This document shows positions 1 to 13,052 of a stretch of DNA of 64,000 nt, in pieces. Made by a program: the position numbers and the translations under genes. Within the stretch, counting starts at the first letter, position 1. The number at the start of each line of letters is the position of its first letter. The notes beneath the pieces are model-generated. The model made no database searches and was not told where the DNA came from. It was given only the letters and a program-made list of their open reading frames with translations. The stretch is from Colius striatus (lineage: Eukaryota; Chordata; Aves; Coliiformes; Coliidae): assembly GCF_028858725.1 (NCBI RefSeq), contig NC_084771.1:11002915-11066914 (forward strand), in the 5' to 3' direction.

Positions 1-698
<698 letters not shown>

Positions 699-1989
699 GA
701 AGAGCAGCGACGTGCCAGCCTGAAGCCTGATGGCAAACACAGCCCGTTGTCCCCTCCCATCCCAAGCCAGGTTGTGCTTGCTTTGGGTCAGCAAGCAGTG
801 CAGGATCGGGCCCTCATCTCTCCAGGAGCCTGGAAGCCTCTCTTCCTGGGTCCCCAGCTCTTGGCATAAGCAGCAATATCTAACGCCCCCTCCCTTTCCG
901 TGGCACACAAAGGGAAGAACACTGCCCACGGTCCGAACACACCATCCCCACCTGCAGCCCTCCTGAAAGTCAGCTCCTGGAGCTGGGGCTCAGCACCTTT
1001 GCTGAGGAAGGTGCAGTGATGGCATGCTGATGTTAACCACAGGCCAGCCACGCTGGGGATGCCATGGATCTGACTGGACACCTGCCCAGCCCAGCATCCT
1101 GCGGGCACAGGGCCACCGAGCGTGCCAAGGGAAAACCGCATTACGGTGCGGCATCTCCTGCCGAGCTGGGGAGCTGAGGGCAGCTGCTGGTCCCACGCAA
1201 GGGGCACCCACTGCCAGAAAAGCAGGGCTAGGTACCTCCAAAAAGGACAGAGTGACAACGCCTTTTGGCACTCCTGCTCCTGGAAAGTACTCGATAGGGA
1301 CTCGAGGCCAAGCTGAGCTCAGGTGAGAGATGGCAGAATCTCTCCAAGGGTCTGGGACCAAGACAAATATTGGGCTACTGCTCCAGCCTCGGGCCACATG
1401 CCATGTTTTTTATACCTTTTCCAAAGGCAAGTCGATTCTTAGGCATCTCTTGACACTGCAAATCAGTGCTTACATAAACCTGGCTCAGCACACGGACTCT
1501 GGATCCAGCCTGGCCAAGACATTCTCCGTGCAGGGATTTGAGAGACCACAGAGGAACGAGAGTTTCTCTCTCCTCACTGGGTTAGGAAGGGTTTTGTCCC
1601 CAGCTGCCTGGCAGGGCTGGCCTCACGCTCTGCCTTCTCTCCTGAGCGAGATTAGTGCAGCCCTGGGACTGCTTTGAAGTTGGCAGGAGCTGCCTTTACC
1701 CCCCGGGGACTGGTCCCGCAGCCAAGAAGTCTCTCCCTGTCCTTGTGTCCTGCCATACGGCTTCCTAAGAGCAGGACAAAGGGATCCTAGCGCACACTTC
1801 TGGGGAAATAAAGGGCAGAGATAAAACCGTGGGCACTTTGGGGCGGTGGGGAGAGCTGAGCCTGCCTTTCATGGCCACACACCTCCTCCCAGCTCACAGG
1901 GATGCTCAGGGTGAATGGGTTCTGAACGAGGAGCGCCTTGGGCGAGACCGGGGAGAGGATCAGCGCGGTCCACCCGCCTTCCAGCTTCC
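699..1989. other. Probable 5' UTR intron of the KCTD12-like gene; otherwise no feature seen
   Basis: No conserved reading frame, repeat or RNA gene is recognisable here. The open frames are short and of chance-like composition. It lies between the coding exon of the minus-strand KCTD12-like gene and the CpG island, so it is best read as most of an intron of about 1.6 kb. Confidence 0.4.
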
Positions 1990-2590
1990 CAAATCATCTC
2001 CCGCAGCGGCTTTTAGTCCCTTTCCTCCGGTGATGTGCCCACGTCCTGCTCCGGAGAGCGCGGCGGGAGCCCGCCTGTGCCGGCCACTCGCCCGGCCGGA
2101 GGCTGCGCCCTCGGTCACGGGCAGCGGGGGCTGCGAGCCGGGACCCTGCCAGGGGCAGCGAGACACACACGCGAGGAAAAGGGACCCCCTTCCCGGACCC
2201 GACCGGGGCCACCCCGGCTCCAGCAGCCGCCCCCGGCGCGGGCACCCTCCTCCCGCCCCAGCCCGGCCGCGTCCCCGCCGCCGGTACCTCCGCAGGGCAC
2301 GGCAGGGCGGCCCGGCCGTCGCCTCCCGCTGTCCCGGCCGCTGCTCCGCTCCGCTCTGCCCGCCCGGCCCCAGCCCGCCGCTTTATGGCCGGGAAGGCGG
2401 TGCGAGCCGTCCCCCGCCCGCCCCGGGACCGCCTCCCGCCCGCCAGCCCCATCCCCCGGGAGCCGCCAGCGCTGCGGCCGCGGAGCCGCCTGTGTCCCGG
2501 CTCTGGTGCGTTAGCCGCCGGCAGAAAGCATCGCGGGGTCCCGTCCCCCGCGGCAGGTCCCGGGGGTGGGGGGGAGCGGGGAGCCCGTAA
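1990..2590. promoter_or_regulatory. CpG island, probable promoter and first exon of the KCTD12-like gene
   Basis: About 600 bases of very GC-rich, CpG-dense DNA, unlike its flanks. On the minus strand a TATA-like CATAAAG lies at 2381-2390, and a splice donor (GAG followed by GTACCG) falls after 2288. A first exon of roughly 2355-2288 spliced to the acceptor near 698 is therefore plausible. Long overlapping open frames on both strands here come from the GC bias, because stop codons are rare. They show no domain and are not called as genes. The promoter role is inferred from position and composition. Confidence 0.55.
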
Positions 2591-2831
2591 GATGCTGTTG
2601 TGCAGTGCACAAAGCGCTTGGCATACTCGTGGTGTGATGCTGGGAGTAGGCACCGGCTCTCTTTGTCCTGCTGCGGGGCCACTGGCAACCCCAGCCCGGC
2701 CATACTGGCCCAGTGATGTGTGTGGCCCAGGGCCTGGCACCATGGCAGACCCGAGGAGCTCAGTGCATTCAGGGAACCACAGGCAGATGCAAGAACATGG
2801 TCCCCCAAGCCACCTGGTTGCTAGAGCATCC

Positions 2832-2901
2832 CTCATCCTATCCCATCCTACCCCATCCCATCCCATCCCATCCCATCCCATCCCATCCCATCCCATCCCA
2901 C
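2832..2901. repeat. (CATCC)n pentanucleotide microsatellite
   Basis: Near-perfect repetition of a CCCAT/CATCC unit for about 60-70 bases, with slightly degenerate units at the left end. It lies 250 bases from the CpG island, on the upstream side for the minus-strand gene. Likely length-polymorphic. Confidence 0.9.
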
Positions 2902-3059
2902 CGCTGTCCCAGCTCATGCCCCAAATCCCAGCTCTCCATTGCCACAGTGACTATCAGCCTTTATTTGCTGGAAGTACTTACGTTTCTCCTCTGTTCAGTC
3001 CACTATTTTCCCAGCTCTCTTACAAGGTGATCTCTTTTGAGACCTTCTAGTGCTCCATC

Positions 3060-6000
3060 AAACTTAGTTGAAACTGCTGAAGACATTGAGACTGTCTAGG
3101 GGAGGGCTGGCACAGAGGCACGCTGTCTCTCTCCCAGCACACACACATGCCTGTGCTGCCATCATATTCATCTTATTTCCTTAGGAAACCAGCCTAAAAA
3201 TAACCTGAATTTGATAATGCTGAAGGCATTAATGAAAGGCTGCAAAAGCTAGGCTGCTCCAGGGGAATCAGTTGGAGGGTACTCACAAAAAATGCTCTGC
3301 CCAGTGCCCCTTGGCAAGGTGACATCCCTGCCCAGAGCAGGAGCTGCTCTCCTCCGGCCACTCTCTGCTCCTCCCTGTGGACTGGAGTGATGAATGTTAG
3401 ATGTTGGTGTTCAGATGAGTTAGCCTCATTCTACCTTCAGATTCCTGACCACTGTTATGTGAGCAGCAGTTCAGCCTTCTGCAGCTCTCACGCCATCCCC
3501 TGCACTTGTCTCGTGTGACATTAACGCTGCTGCCTCCAACAGACCTCCCTGGCTGGCTGGAAGTGCACTGTGCTGCTTTAGTGCTTTGTTCTCCCACACT
3601 ACTGTGCCTCAAACTGGTGCAAATATTTTCATGAGCTGAAATGGAAACAACCCAGGCTGCTGGTGACATGCCTTGAGGCAACTTGAAGCATGGTTTCCAG
3701 GGTAGGAGATGATGTTTGGCACCATAGAAGCAATGAAGGGGTCTGAAAACTCAGGACAAAGTTGCCAGGAGGTTTTATAAATCAGCCTTTACAAGTTCTT
3801 CCCAGAAAGAATGAAACAAGAATTTGGGTCCCTCTCTGACTTCTGAACTTTTATCAACCCCAACGGTGCAACATGATTCATCCACATCCCAAGAGAAAGG
3901 AGGAATGGGGTTAATGTGTGTGTTTGTATCCACTCTGTTGCCAAACAGAATGTGATCTGATGGTTGCAAGGCTGCTGCTGGCATAGCTTCCTGGCTGCTC
4001 TTTCCAGCTCTTCACATTCCCTGAGCTTGGACACAATTCATTTCACCTCACAGTGCCTCATCTGCAGACTGGGGGTTCCTGCTTGTGCTCCACTCACCAT
4101 GAACCTTGCTAAAAGCCTCATTGTGCTGCTCTGAAGCTCTTTGAAAGGTCTTCAAGCACGTCTTTTTAAGGGCTGAAAGGACTATAAACTGCAAATCAGC
4201 CACAGACTTTGCCATTGCCTGATTTTTTTATTCTCAGCTAAAAAGGAAAACCCACCCCAGCTCTACAGCCTGCTCTGATGGTGGTCTTGTGATACATCAC
4301 CTTTCAAGGGTGTTGGCACAGAGAACTGATGCTGCTGCATCTGCTTGGTCAGTGTCTTATCTAGAGAAAACAAGGAGAAACGTGTGTGGAGGGAGGAATA
4401 GTTATTAGAGGCAAAATGCCATCTGTAATGTACATCAGAAAGGTCCAGCACACAGAGGTTCAAATTCCACTGTGCCACCGTTATGATTCATGAATGAAGG
4501 CTAATTGCAGGAACCTTTCATCCTTAAACAAAGTGGAGCTAGTCCTAAAAAGGCAGCAGAAGCCCTGAGTATGAGACTCTGATGGGGCACTGCATTGTTT
4601 TTAATACATTCAGGGTCTTGCAGCTGCATCATCACCACCCAGCAGGAAAATTCCCCTTTACAGCATCTCTGCTCTTCCCGCGTACTTCCATCTCTGTCTC
4701 CCTCTTCCCCATCTGCCTTTCTCCTCTCTTCTTCCTCTGTGCAGTGTTTCTTTCATCTTTCCTCTTGCCACTCCCTCTCTATCTGCTAGTTCAAATCCCA
4801 CCCAGGGATGTTTGTGTGTCAGTGAGAATAGCGGAGGGTCAAAGGGGCTCTCACTCCTGAGTCACCGATCCCGTGCAGGCTCCTAGATGTCCCTAAATCA
4901 GCAGCAACCCCCCACCAGCACCACTGAGATGTACCTTTGTCTCTCTTCTTTCACTCCCCCTTCTCCAGGAGCTGTACAGGTCTGCAGAAGGCACAGGGCA
5001 CGTGCAGCAATGAAGTGAAGAAAGGATTGTGAACTGACGATCCTTTTGTGTCTCTGCCTGTTACGTCTCTCTGCTCTCCCTGCTGAAGACTTGCTGTGTC
5101 TGAATGAGTAGCCTGGAAACTTCAGCCATTGCCAGCTTCTATAAAAAGGGGTTAATCTGCTGCTGCTTGGAGAGGAGCTCAGGTGGCTTTGCAGCTCTGG
5201 GAGCGGAGGGTGCAAGCAGCCACATACATCTGACCCCAGCTGTCACGGTCCCATTTGAGACTTCAGGCTGGTGTTTCAATAATTTACTTAAACATCTTAT
5301 CTTTCCCCTTTTTAGCAGCATCTGCCAACTTGCACTACAGTTGTTGTGTCCTTTCTGTGACAGATAGGTTTGGACAAAGAAGGGAAAAGGCTGTGCTTAA
5401 TGGTGTGGTTTAATTGGCTTTTCATTATGAAAGCTTAGATGTCTCCACAGCAAAGTGCAGTGAGAAATCAGTAGCAGGATGAGGACCACGCTGCAAACTC
5501 CTCCCAAAATATGGGAGTTGCTAAGGATCACAGTTTTGGTTCAATGTCATTGCTCCAGGAGGGTTTTCTGGTAACCTCTCGGGCAGTGATGGAGCCGGCG
5601 TCGTCACCGCTGACTTCAGGGATGATGGAAATATCATCTCAGAGACCCATTTCCATCCTGTGCAATATTTGCTAACAGTAACAGGAACATACGTATCCAC
5701 TGAGCTCATCTCACCATCTGGAGTCAGGAACTGGATGGTCACTTTGAAACTAATCATCCCTCTTCCAAGCTGCTAAACTGAAATCCTGACGTAGGGCCGC
5801 CAAACGCCGCTGTGTTTTGGACAAGCCCTGCCAGAGCAAAGCCCGGTGGGGAAGCTTGCTGGGGAGGGTTTGGAAATGTTTCATCATGTCTTTGATGCTC
5901 AGAGGGAAAGGGGAGTTAGGAATGGTCTGGTTGGAGCAGAAGTGGCCTCTGACAAGCACCTCTGAGCAAGCAGGACACAGGTACACCAAGCACTCCCCGT

Positions 6001-9000
6001 ATTTCCCTGCCTTGCACTCGCTGTGATCACTCTGGAGGACTTTCCACCTCCAAGTGAATTCTCCAGACCAAATTCTGCCCTTTTGCTGAAGCAGCTACAG
6101 TGGCCTTTGCCTTACCACAGTGTCACTCTCCTGTAGCTGCTTGGGTGCTCTCTGCAAAAGCAAACATCCTGCCTGCTCTGTTTCCAGGATGCAGATCATT
6201 TAGACAATGAGCTGGAATCAACCTGGGCTGTAAAACGTCACATCTACACTCAGATTTTCACACCCAGAGGATATATTTAGGTGCTGCACAGTAAAACCCA
6301 AGCTTGCATCATACAATTGAGAGATGTGATAAGAAGACTTCAAGTCTAAGCTGAAGTAGAAGGCAGGCAGGTGGCGGGAGGAACCTATGGCAGCCTCGTT
6401 GCAGACGGTCTGTTCCTTGGGTTGTGCCAAGACGATGTCCTGGGGTGCTGATGCCATCTGGCTCAACAGAGCAGCCAGCCTGAGGATGGTGCTGGTGCAG
6501 GCAGAGGGGGATAGGAGGATCTGCTGCAGCACATGCTGGATTTAAAACCAGCATTTCTGCAAAGCTGACTGGCAGACTTCTCATTGCATCCCAGCTTGGG
6601 GTTGGGGATGTGGGGTAAAACAGGAATGCCAGCCCATCTGCTCTCTGAAACTTAGATCTAGGAACAGCCCAGCATTGCCCTTGAAAGGACTGGGCTGCTG
6701 TGAATCTCTGTGGACCACTGAAGGAGCCTGCTGGGTCAGTGTGTCTCCAGATAAATCCTGTCTGGAGGATCTGCAGCATCTCTCTTCCAGGCAGGTTGTG
6801 CTCACGTGCCTCCAGTGGTCCCTGACTCTGCTGTTTGCTCTGGTGTCACAGCACAGGGGGCCCACTGAGTGATGGGGAACGGGCAGGAGGAGCTCCCAGG
6901 AGGGAATCACACATCAGCAATGGCAGCAGGCACTGGTAGCCAAAGGCACTTACTACAGACATCTCCTAAAGCAATAGTCATGGAGGAGAGTCAGTAAATA
7001 GATTAAGTTGTCACCAACAGAGATGAAACCACTTCATCCCAGAAGCAGGAGTGAAGCTGAAGTCCTAATCATTATTTTCCAGAGTAATTTATCTTTTCTA
7101 TCCCACTGCAGTGAACTTGAAAAAGGCACCTATTTCCCAGGCAGTCAAAGAGAGATTGCATTCACGTGGGCCTGTATTTGCCATTGCCCAGCAACAACAA
7201 ATGCAGTCAGACTTTCAGCCTGGCTCTTACTTAGATCCCAGAATAGGAGCCTCAAAGTTATCTGTTACACCTGTTAGACCACACAACCTTAAATATGCAA
7301 GTCCACAATAAAGCTCCTTTTCACCAGTGCTGTTACAGAAGGGTAAATCTTGTATTCACAAAAGCAGTTGCATTTTGAAGGTAGCCAAAAATGGGTATTC
7401 TGCTCTTTTCCCAGCAGCTTTCACTGGGTGTGATGTTGGCTTTGCTGGCTTTGCTCTCTTAACCATGCAATACAGCTCAGTGATCTTCTACTTCTGATCC
7501 ATCTATTTCTGCATATTCATGTCCAACTGGCAGCTGAGTATTTTGGTGTTATTTGCAGCTGATGAAGGCTTTGGAAAAAAAATCATAGCCCTAGGCTTCC
7601 CACAGTGGCTTGTTTTAATCAAGGTTTGTGTGCCATGTGCAATGCAGGAACACATGCACAAGTTTTTCTTAAGCTAGCCCAAGATTCCCTGACCACTTGT
7701 TTAGTTACCACTGGCTTTCCAGGAGGATGCTCAGGAAGAGGATAACACAGGACTGGCTCCAGCTCCTGCAGCTTGAGGCTGCTGCAGCAATCCTACCAGG
7801 GAGCAAAAGCAGGTGAATTAAAGTGGGCTAGTTCCTGTGTGGTTTGTAGCTGACAGTAAAACTCAGCTCTCATGTTCTGAGTTGAGCCTATATGGCAAAT
7901 CTCTCTCTCCCTCTCCCCTGTCCTAGATATAATTTAATCTAATTAATCTGATTATCTGTACACTCTATCAGAAAAAGAAATCTTAATAGCTAGCTAAATG
8001 TGCTGAATTAATAGATATGTATTAGCATTCATCCTGTCTATCAGCAGCTCACTGTGCTGGAACTGTGGAAACCCAGGGAAAAGGAGTGACAACCCTCTTC
8101 CCACTTCAACACTCACCTTGGGTCAAACCCTCATCTCAGCTCTGCTGATATCATACAAAGTTCCAGTTGGTATGAGATCCAGGTGGGGACACAGACACAC
8201 ACAAAACACCACAAATGGCTTGAGAGAGGCTTTCAGACTGGGGTTCTGTGAGCTCTGGAGCCAGCTGGGACCACAACCTGTTTGCTCCATGAAGGCTCTT
8301 CAGCAGAAGCATTACAGGGAAGAGCTTTGACAGATGTTTTGTTGTTGCTTTTGATTTTGGCTTTGAAGGGATTCCTACATCTGAGGTCACTGTTTATGCA
8401 CTAAACACTGAATTGCAGGTCAAGGTCAGGATCTCATTGAGCTTTTTTCCCCTCTTTATTTTCCCATTTATCATCCTTTAAAAAATCATTCTCTCAATGC
8501 CATATAACCAAAGCCAGAAGAAAACCCAAATCTCCCAGCACTTCCACTCCTGTGCTTCCAACCTCTGGACAATGCTTCCTCCTATAGGTTGTTGTCTTAA
8601 TTCCCAGCATTAAAGACACGTTTCTGCTTGCAGCACAGCACAGGCTGCCACACATGGAGCCTATTTATATCATGCCCCAAAGGTCGAGGAAAAAGAGAAA
8701 CTTAATGAAACTTTGACAACTCTGTCCATCACAGCACAGTTACAGTAGTGTTGAGGTTATGAGGAAATAAATAAGGATGGCCAGAGCCTGGCTGAACACT
8801 CCCCAAGGAAGCCTCAGCAGTGGCCAAGCCCTGCCCTGCACTCTCCAGGCTTCAGAGTCAGCTGGAGGGCAACTGTCTCACTTGGCATCAGCTGCTCATT
8901 TGGCTGTGTGTCACTTTTAGGCAGCTTGTGGCTTTGGGAGCCAAGGGTGGGCATGATGGGGATTTCATGGACATTTCATTCACCGTCCTCTTTGTGATCA

Positions 9001-10190
9001 CTCCATCAGTGACTTTCCACTGAAACATCCCAAGGAGGGAGCTGGGGGGCTGTTGCCCTTTTTCCTAATTTAGTGCAGCTGGTTTTTAATGGAATGGTGT
9101 GTTTCTAATTGAAATAGGTGTCCAAGGCAGGAGGCCTCACTCACAGGACACTCCTGCCTCCCTCCTGATGGTAGATATTTCACCCAGCAGCCCATGCATG
9201 CAAGCTCTGCCATGTGCTGTCCCTTGTGAATCCTCACAACCTGCACTTCACCAAAATGAGGCAGAATGGGGCCAAAACATCACCTTCCCTCCCCTGTGGA
9301 GCTGTGCATTCTCACCCCGAGCACAAGCAGAGAGCAAAGGAGGGTGAGAGGGTCACAACTCTGTCCCAAGGGTGGTTTCCACCTTGAAACCTCACAGCAT
9401 ACTTCAACAGCTGAATCTAGGTGCCTTGGTTGCCATAGCACAGATCCTCTCTGCAAGCCTGGTACAGGAGATGGCAAACAACACAGAGCCTCACCTCAGC
9501 CAAGCCCAATCTCTGCCTTAATTCACCTTGCTACCTCCACTTAGCAAAATGACACTCAAGAGCTGCTTTACAAGTGGATTTAACTAGAAAGGTAAGAAGC
9601 TCAAAGTGACCCACTGAATATATGAAAGGAATTGTTCCCTGCCATCTCCTGACCACCCACCATCGTGTCTCCACAGCGAGCACAGGGGCAGCAATGGCCC
9701 TGCTGCCACTAGAACTGGTGGCCCAGACTTTGCCCTCACATTTCCTGCTCCCAGTGCTGAGCTGCCAGCCTTGCCCTGTGTTTGTTTGCCAGCCTTGCCC
9801 ATTCCCTGCCATGGCAATGCCAGGCAACGTGCACTCCAGGGCGCTGGAGAAGATCTGCCACCAGTAATGACAGAGTGTAACATTGCCCATCAAAAAAGTG
9901 AGCAGTTGTCTGCCAAACACAGGCCAGTGGCCTCTTTTGCCCTTGCAAACAAGGGAGTGGAGTCAGCATTCACAGCACAAGCAACTTCTCCAAGACTCCA
10001 CAGGCAGTCTGCAGGACAGCTGAGGGAGGACTCAGGAGATGAGCCAGCACGTGCCCAGGTGGGCAAGGAGGCCAGTGGCATCCTGGCTGGGATCAGCAGC
10101 AGTGTGAGCAGCAGGAGCAGGGCAGGGATTGTCCCCTGTGCTGGGCCCTGGGGAGGCTGCAGCTCCAGGGCTGTGCTCAGTGCTGGGCCC
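3060..10190. other. Gene-poor intergenic DNA, no supported gene
   Basis: About 7 kb with no recognisable coding exon, RNA gene or young repeat. Local composition varies: pyrimidine-rich near 4650-4790 and AT-rich near 7900-8030. Three modest minus-strand open frames at 5521-5757, 5750-5989 and 6218-6532 have ordinary protein-like composition, but I recognise no family and cannot join them with sound splice sites. Confidence 0.6.
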
Positions 10191-10194
10191 CTCA

Positions 10195-10676
10195 CTCACT
10201 GCCACAGGGACACTGAGGGGCTGCAGCGTGGCCAGAGCCGGGCACAGAGCTGGGGAAGGGGCTGGAGCACAAGGGTGCTGGGGAGGGGCTGAGGGAATGG
10301 GGGTGTTGAGCCTGGAGAAGAGGCTGAGGGGAGACAGGAGCCCTCTCTGACACTCAATGACAGGAGGCTGCAGGGAGCTGGGGGTCAGTCTGTGCTCCCC
10401 AGTAATAAATGACAGGACAAGAGGAAACAGCCTCAAGTTGCCCCAGGGGAGGTTGAGGTTGGAGCTGAGGCAGAACTGTTTCCCTGAGAGGGGTGTGAGC
10501 CCCTGTGCCAGGCTGCCCAGGGAGCTGGGGCAGTGCCCAGCCCTGGAGGGATCCCAAAGCTGTGGTGCTGAGGTGCTGAGGGCCAGGGGTTAGTGGTGGG
10601 CTGGGCAGGGTGAGGGCAGAGCTGGGACTGCAGCAGCTTAAAGGACTTTTCCAACCAAACAATCCTACAATTCTCT
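10195..10676 (+). mobile_element. CR1 LINE, 5'-truncated 3' end
   Basis: It shows the CR1 3' landmarks in order: 'gagcctggagaagag...ctgaggggagacaggagcc', 'ctgtgccaggctgcccagggagctggg', then 'cttaaaggacttttccaacc' and an ATTCT-type tail. Its close relatives in the window are the copies at 30752-31223 and, inverted, 56728-57190. Non-autonomous; no intact reverse transcriptase frame. Confidence 0.9.
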
Positions 10677-10679
10677 GCA

Positions 10680-12605
10680 AGGTACCAGCGTCTCTCCTGC
10701 ACCTGCAACATGGTCACTGCACAGCTCTGTCCAGAAAGAATATTTTGGCTCTTTTCTTGTCACTTCTCTCCTTCTGACCATCACGAGGCCATTCAGGCAG
10801 AAGCAAGTTGACACTCACGGTATTTAAGGGAGTTTGAGGGGGAACACGCCTGATCACATCCCGCTCCTGGGACACGTGTCAGGCCCTGGGCCAAGAGCAC
10901 AACAGCTGTTAAGGCCACAAAACTGCCTCAGGAAGCATGAAAAAATGCTGAGTGAACATAAAATAGGAGGCAGGATTTTAAAGCAGCTCACTGTAATTAC
11001 CCTGTAGCACATCTGGCTGTAACATATGGCTTTACCTCCCATCATCATTTTACCACTGGGCTAACTCCTGACATGCCCTCACCCTGTCCCTGTTCTGTGA
11101 AGTCTTGTCTCCTCTCCCTCATCCCATCACAAACATGAATCTGTGCTCTGGAGTGCCTACAGCTGTAATGAGCAGTCAGGACCAGTACCCCCATCCTGCG
11201 AATGGGAGCCCAAGTCACAGGGAGGTTTCCTCACAGTCACACAAGAAGTGGCAATGGCAGGAGGGAAATGTCTTGCAAAGGACATCACTGAGGATTTGGA
11301 AACGTTGCAGTTCAGCACTGAGCAGAAACCAAGATGTTTTGGGGTTTTTCCATGCACCAGCTGTCAGACCTTCCCAGCCTGCACGTTTCAGTCTTTGATA
11401 TGAACCAGGCCTGGTAAGGACCTGAACCTGGTCCTTCTACAGGTGTGTGAGTCTTTGTCACATCCAAACTGCCAAAGGACTGGCTGCATAAGGGTGGCAG
11501 GTGCTGCTCCTGGGCAGCTCTTCCACTGTGAGCCCAAGACAGCTTCAGTAGGGAGATATCCCTCAGAGCTGCTGCTCCAGCAAAAAGCTTGGTGCTTGTG
11601 ACTCAGTATGTCAGTTTGCTTGGAAAACTCCCAGTTACCTCAGAAAATGTACTGTGCCCACCCCCTGAGCCACAGGCCTCTCCTCTCCTCATCCTTTACC
11701 TCTCATTACCTCCTCTCTCATAAAGCTCATCCCTCACTGCCCATAAAGGCCTGGCATCACATCCAACTTGCAGCAGTGCTGATGGCAGCCACTGCATTTA
11801 GGAAGCAAGGACAGAGGGGCAATCCCACTGTAGAGTGAGAGTTTATTGCCCTCTGGTATGGCACAGACCTACGGTCAGCAAGTGGCAAAGCAGCTTCTGG
11901 CACAGCTTAATGCTGGCTTAACAGGCAGAAGAAAAACTGTGGCTGAAATGTTGAATATTTCATGTAAGCAATGAATCTCACATTCCCATTGAGGAGTTTT
12001 AAGGTAGATATTGTCTCTTAGTGCACTCACTGTGCAGAGGGATTGATTGCTTAGCTGGGAACCACCCCGAGTCATGGCTGGAGTATTTGCATCAGCTGCT
12101 ACACATTCATGTTCTTACCTTGCCATATGAAGAAGAGAAACAGCAGCAGGAGTACAAAGGGCTTTCTGCAGGAAGCAACCAGCAGTGAAGGACATGTGTG
12201 AGGATACATAAATCCTGCAGGTCCAGGGCACTCCCTGGGATCCCACATCCCTCCCCTGCCCCATTGCTGTCAGTGACAGGAGCAGACAGCCCTCCACTGC
12301 CCCCTCACCAGCAGCTGACTGCATGATCTGCCTCAAATCCCCTACAAGCACCTGATAACAAAGTGCCAGTGGCCAACAGCTGGGCTTAATCTTTATTCCA
12401 GCAGGAGGAGAACAACAACCTGCTGCCTCTGAAAGCCCTGGAGAAGCCCAGGTGTGTGGTCCCCACCACGCCTGGCACTTCAGAGCAAGTGCAAGGATAA
12501 AAGCTCTATCTCTAGCTGGCAGGTGGCAGCTTCCAGACAAGGAAGAGAAGTTAAATATTGAGAGTGTGTCTTCAAACTGCAGGAACCTTGCTAGTGATAG
12601 GTATC
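10680..12605. other. Intergenic, nothing recognised
   Basis: No exon, RNA gene or clear repeat is seen. The long minus open frame reaching into 12744 runs into the neighbouring CR1 and is not a gene. Confidence 0.5.
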
Positions 12606-13052
12606 TGGAGAGAGGCCAGTGCAGGGCTACAGAGATGCTGAGGGGACTGGAGCATGTCTCTGAGGAGGAAAGGCTGTGGGACCTGGGGCTGTTCAGCCTG
12701 AGAAGAGAAGGCTGAGGGGGGACCTTATCAATGCTGATAAACACCTAAAGGGTGGGTGTGAAAATTAAGGGGCCAGTCTTTGTTCTGTGGTGCCCAGTGA
12801 CAGGACAGGGGAAATGGGCACAAGCTGGAACACAGAAGTTCCACTGGAACAGGAGGAGAAACTGCTTTGGTGCTGAGGTGAGGGAGCCCTGGCCCAGGCT
12901 GCCCAGGGAGGGTGTGGAGGCTCCTGCTCAGGAGGTTTCCAACCCCACCTGGACACGTCCCTGTGCCCCCTGAGCCAGGGGAACCTGCTTGTTTCTCTCA
13001 CTTCTAGAGGAGCTCTGGAGGTCCCTTCCAACCCCATCACTCTCTGGCTGTG
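12606..13052 (+). mobile_element. CR1 LINE, 5'-truncated 3' end (second subfamily)
   Basis: Landmarks in order: 'gaggccagtgcagggctac', 'gaggaaaggctgtgggacc', 'tggcccaggctgcccaggga', 'aggtttccaaccccacctgg' and a final 'ggtcccttccaacccc'. It is a different CR1 subfamily from the 10.2 kb copy and closer to the copies at 27176-27865 (inverted) and 44775-45005. Confidence 0.9.

Noticed and set aside
1829-2917. Long overlapping open frames on both strands (up to 307 codons)
   Set aside because: They lie in the CpG island, where stop codons are rare. The translations are Pro/Arg/Gly-rich with no domain, and the minus frame runs through the pentanucleotide repeat.
5521-6532. Three minus-strand frames with protein-like composition, possible diverged or broken gene
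   Set aside because: No family is recognised, the frames do not join with good splice sites (one ends in a weak GTTGAT donor), and a frame change occurs at 5750-5757. Chance remains the best explanation; a protein search of these translations would settle it.
12115-12744. 209-codon minus frame
   Set aside because: It overlaps the antisense of a CR1 element and has no domain.
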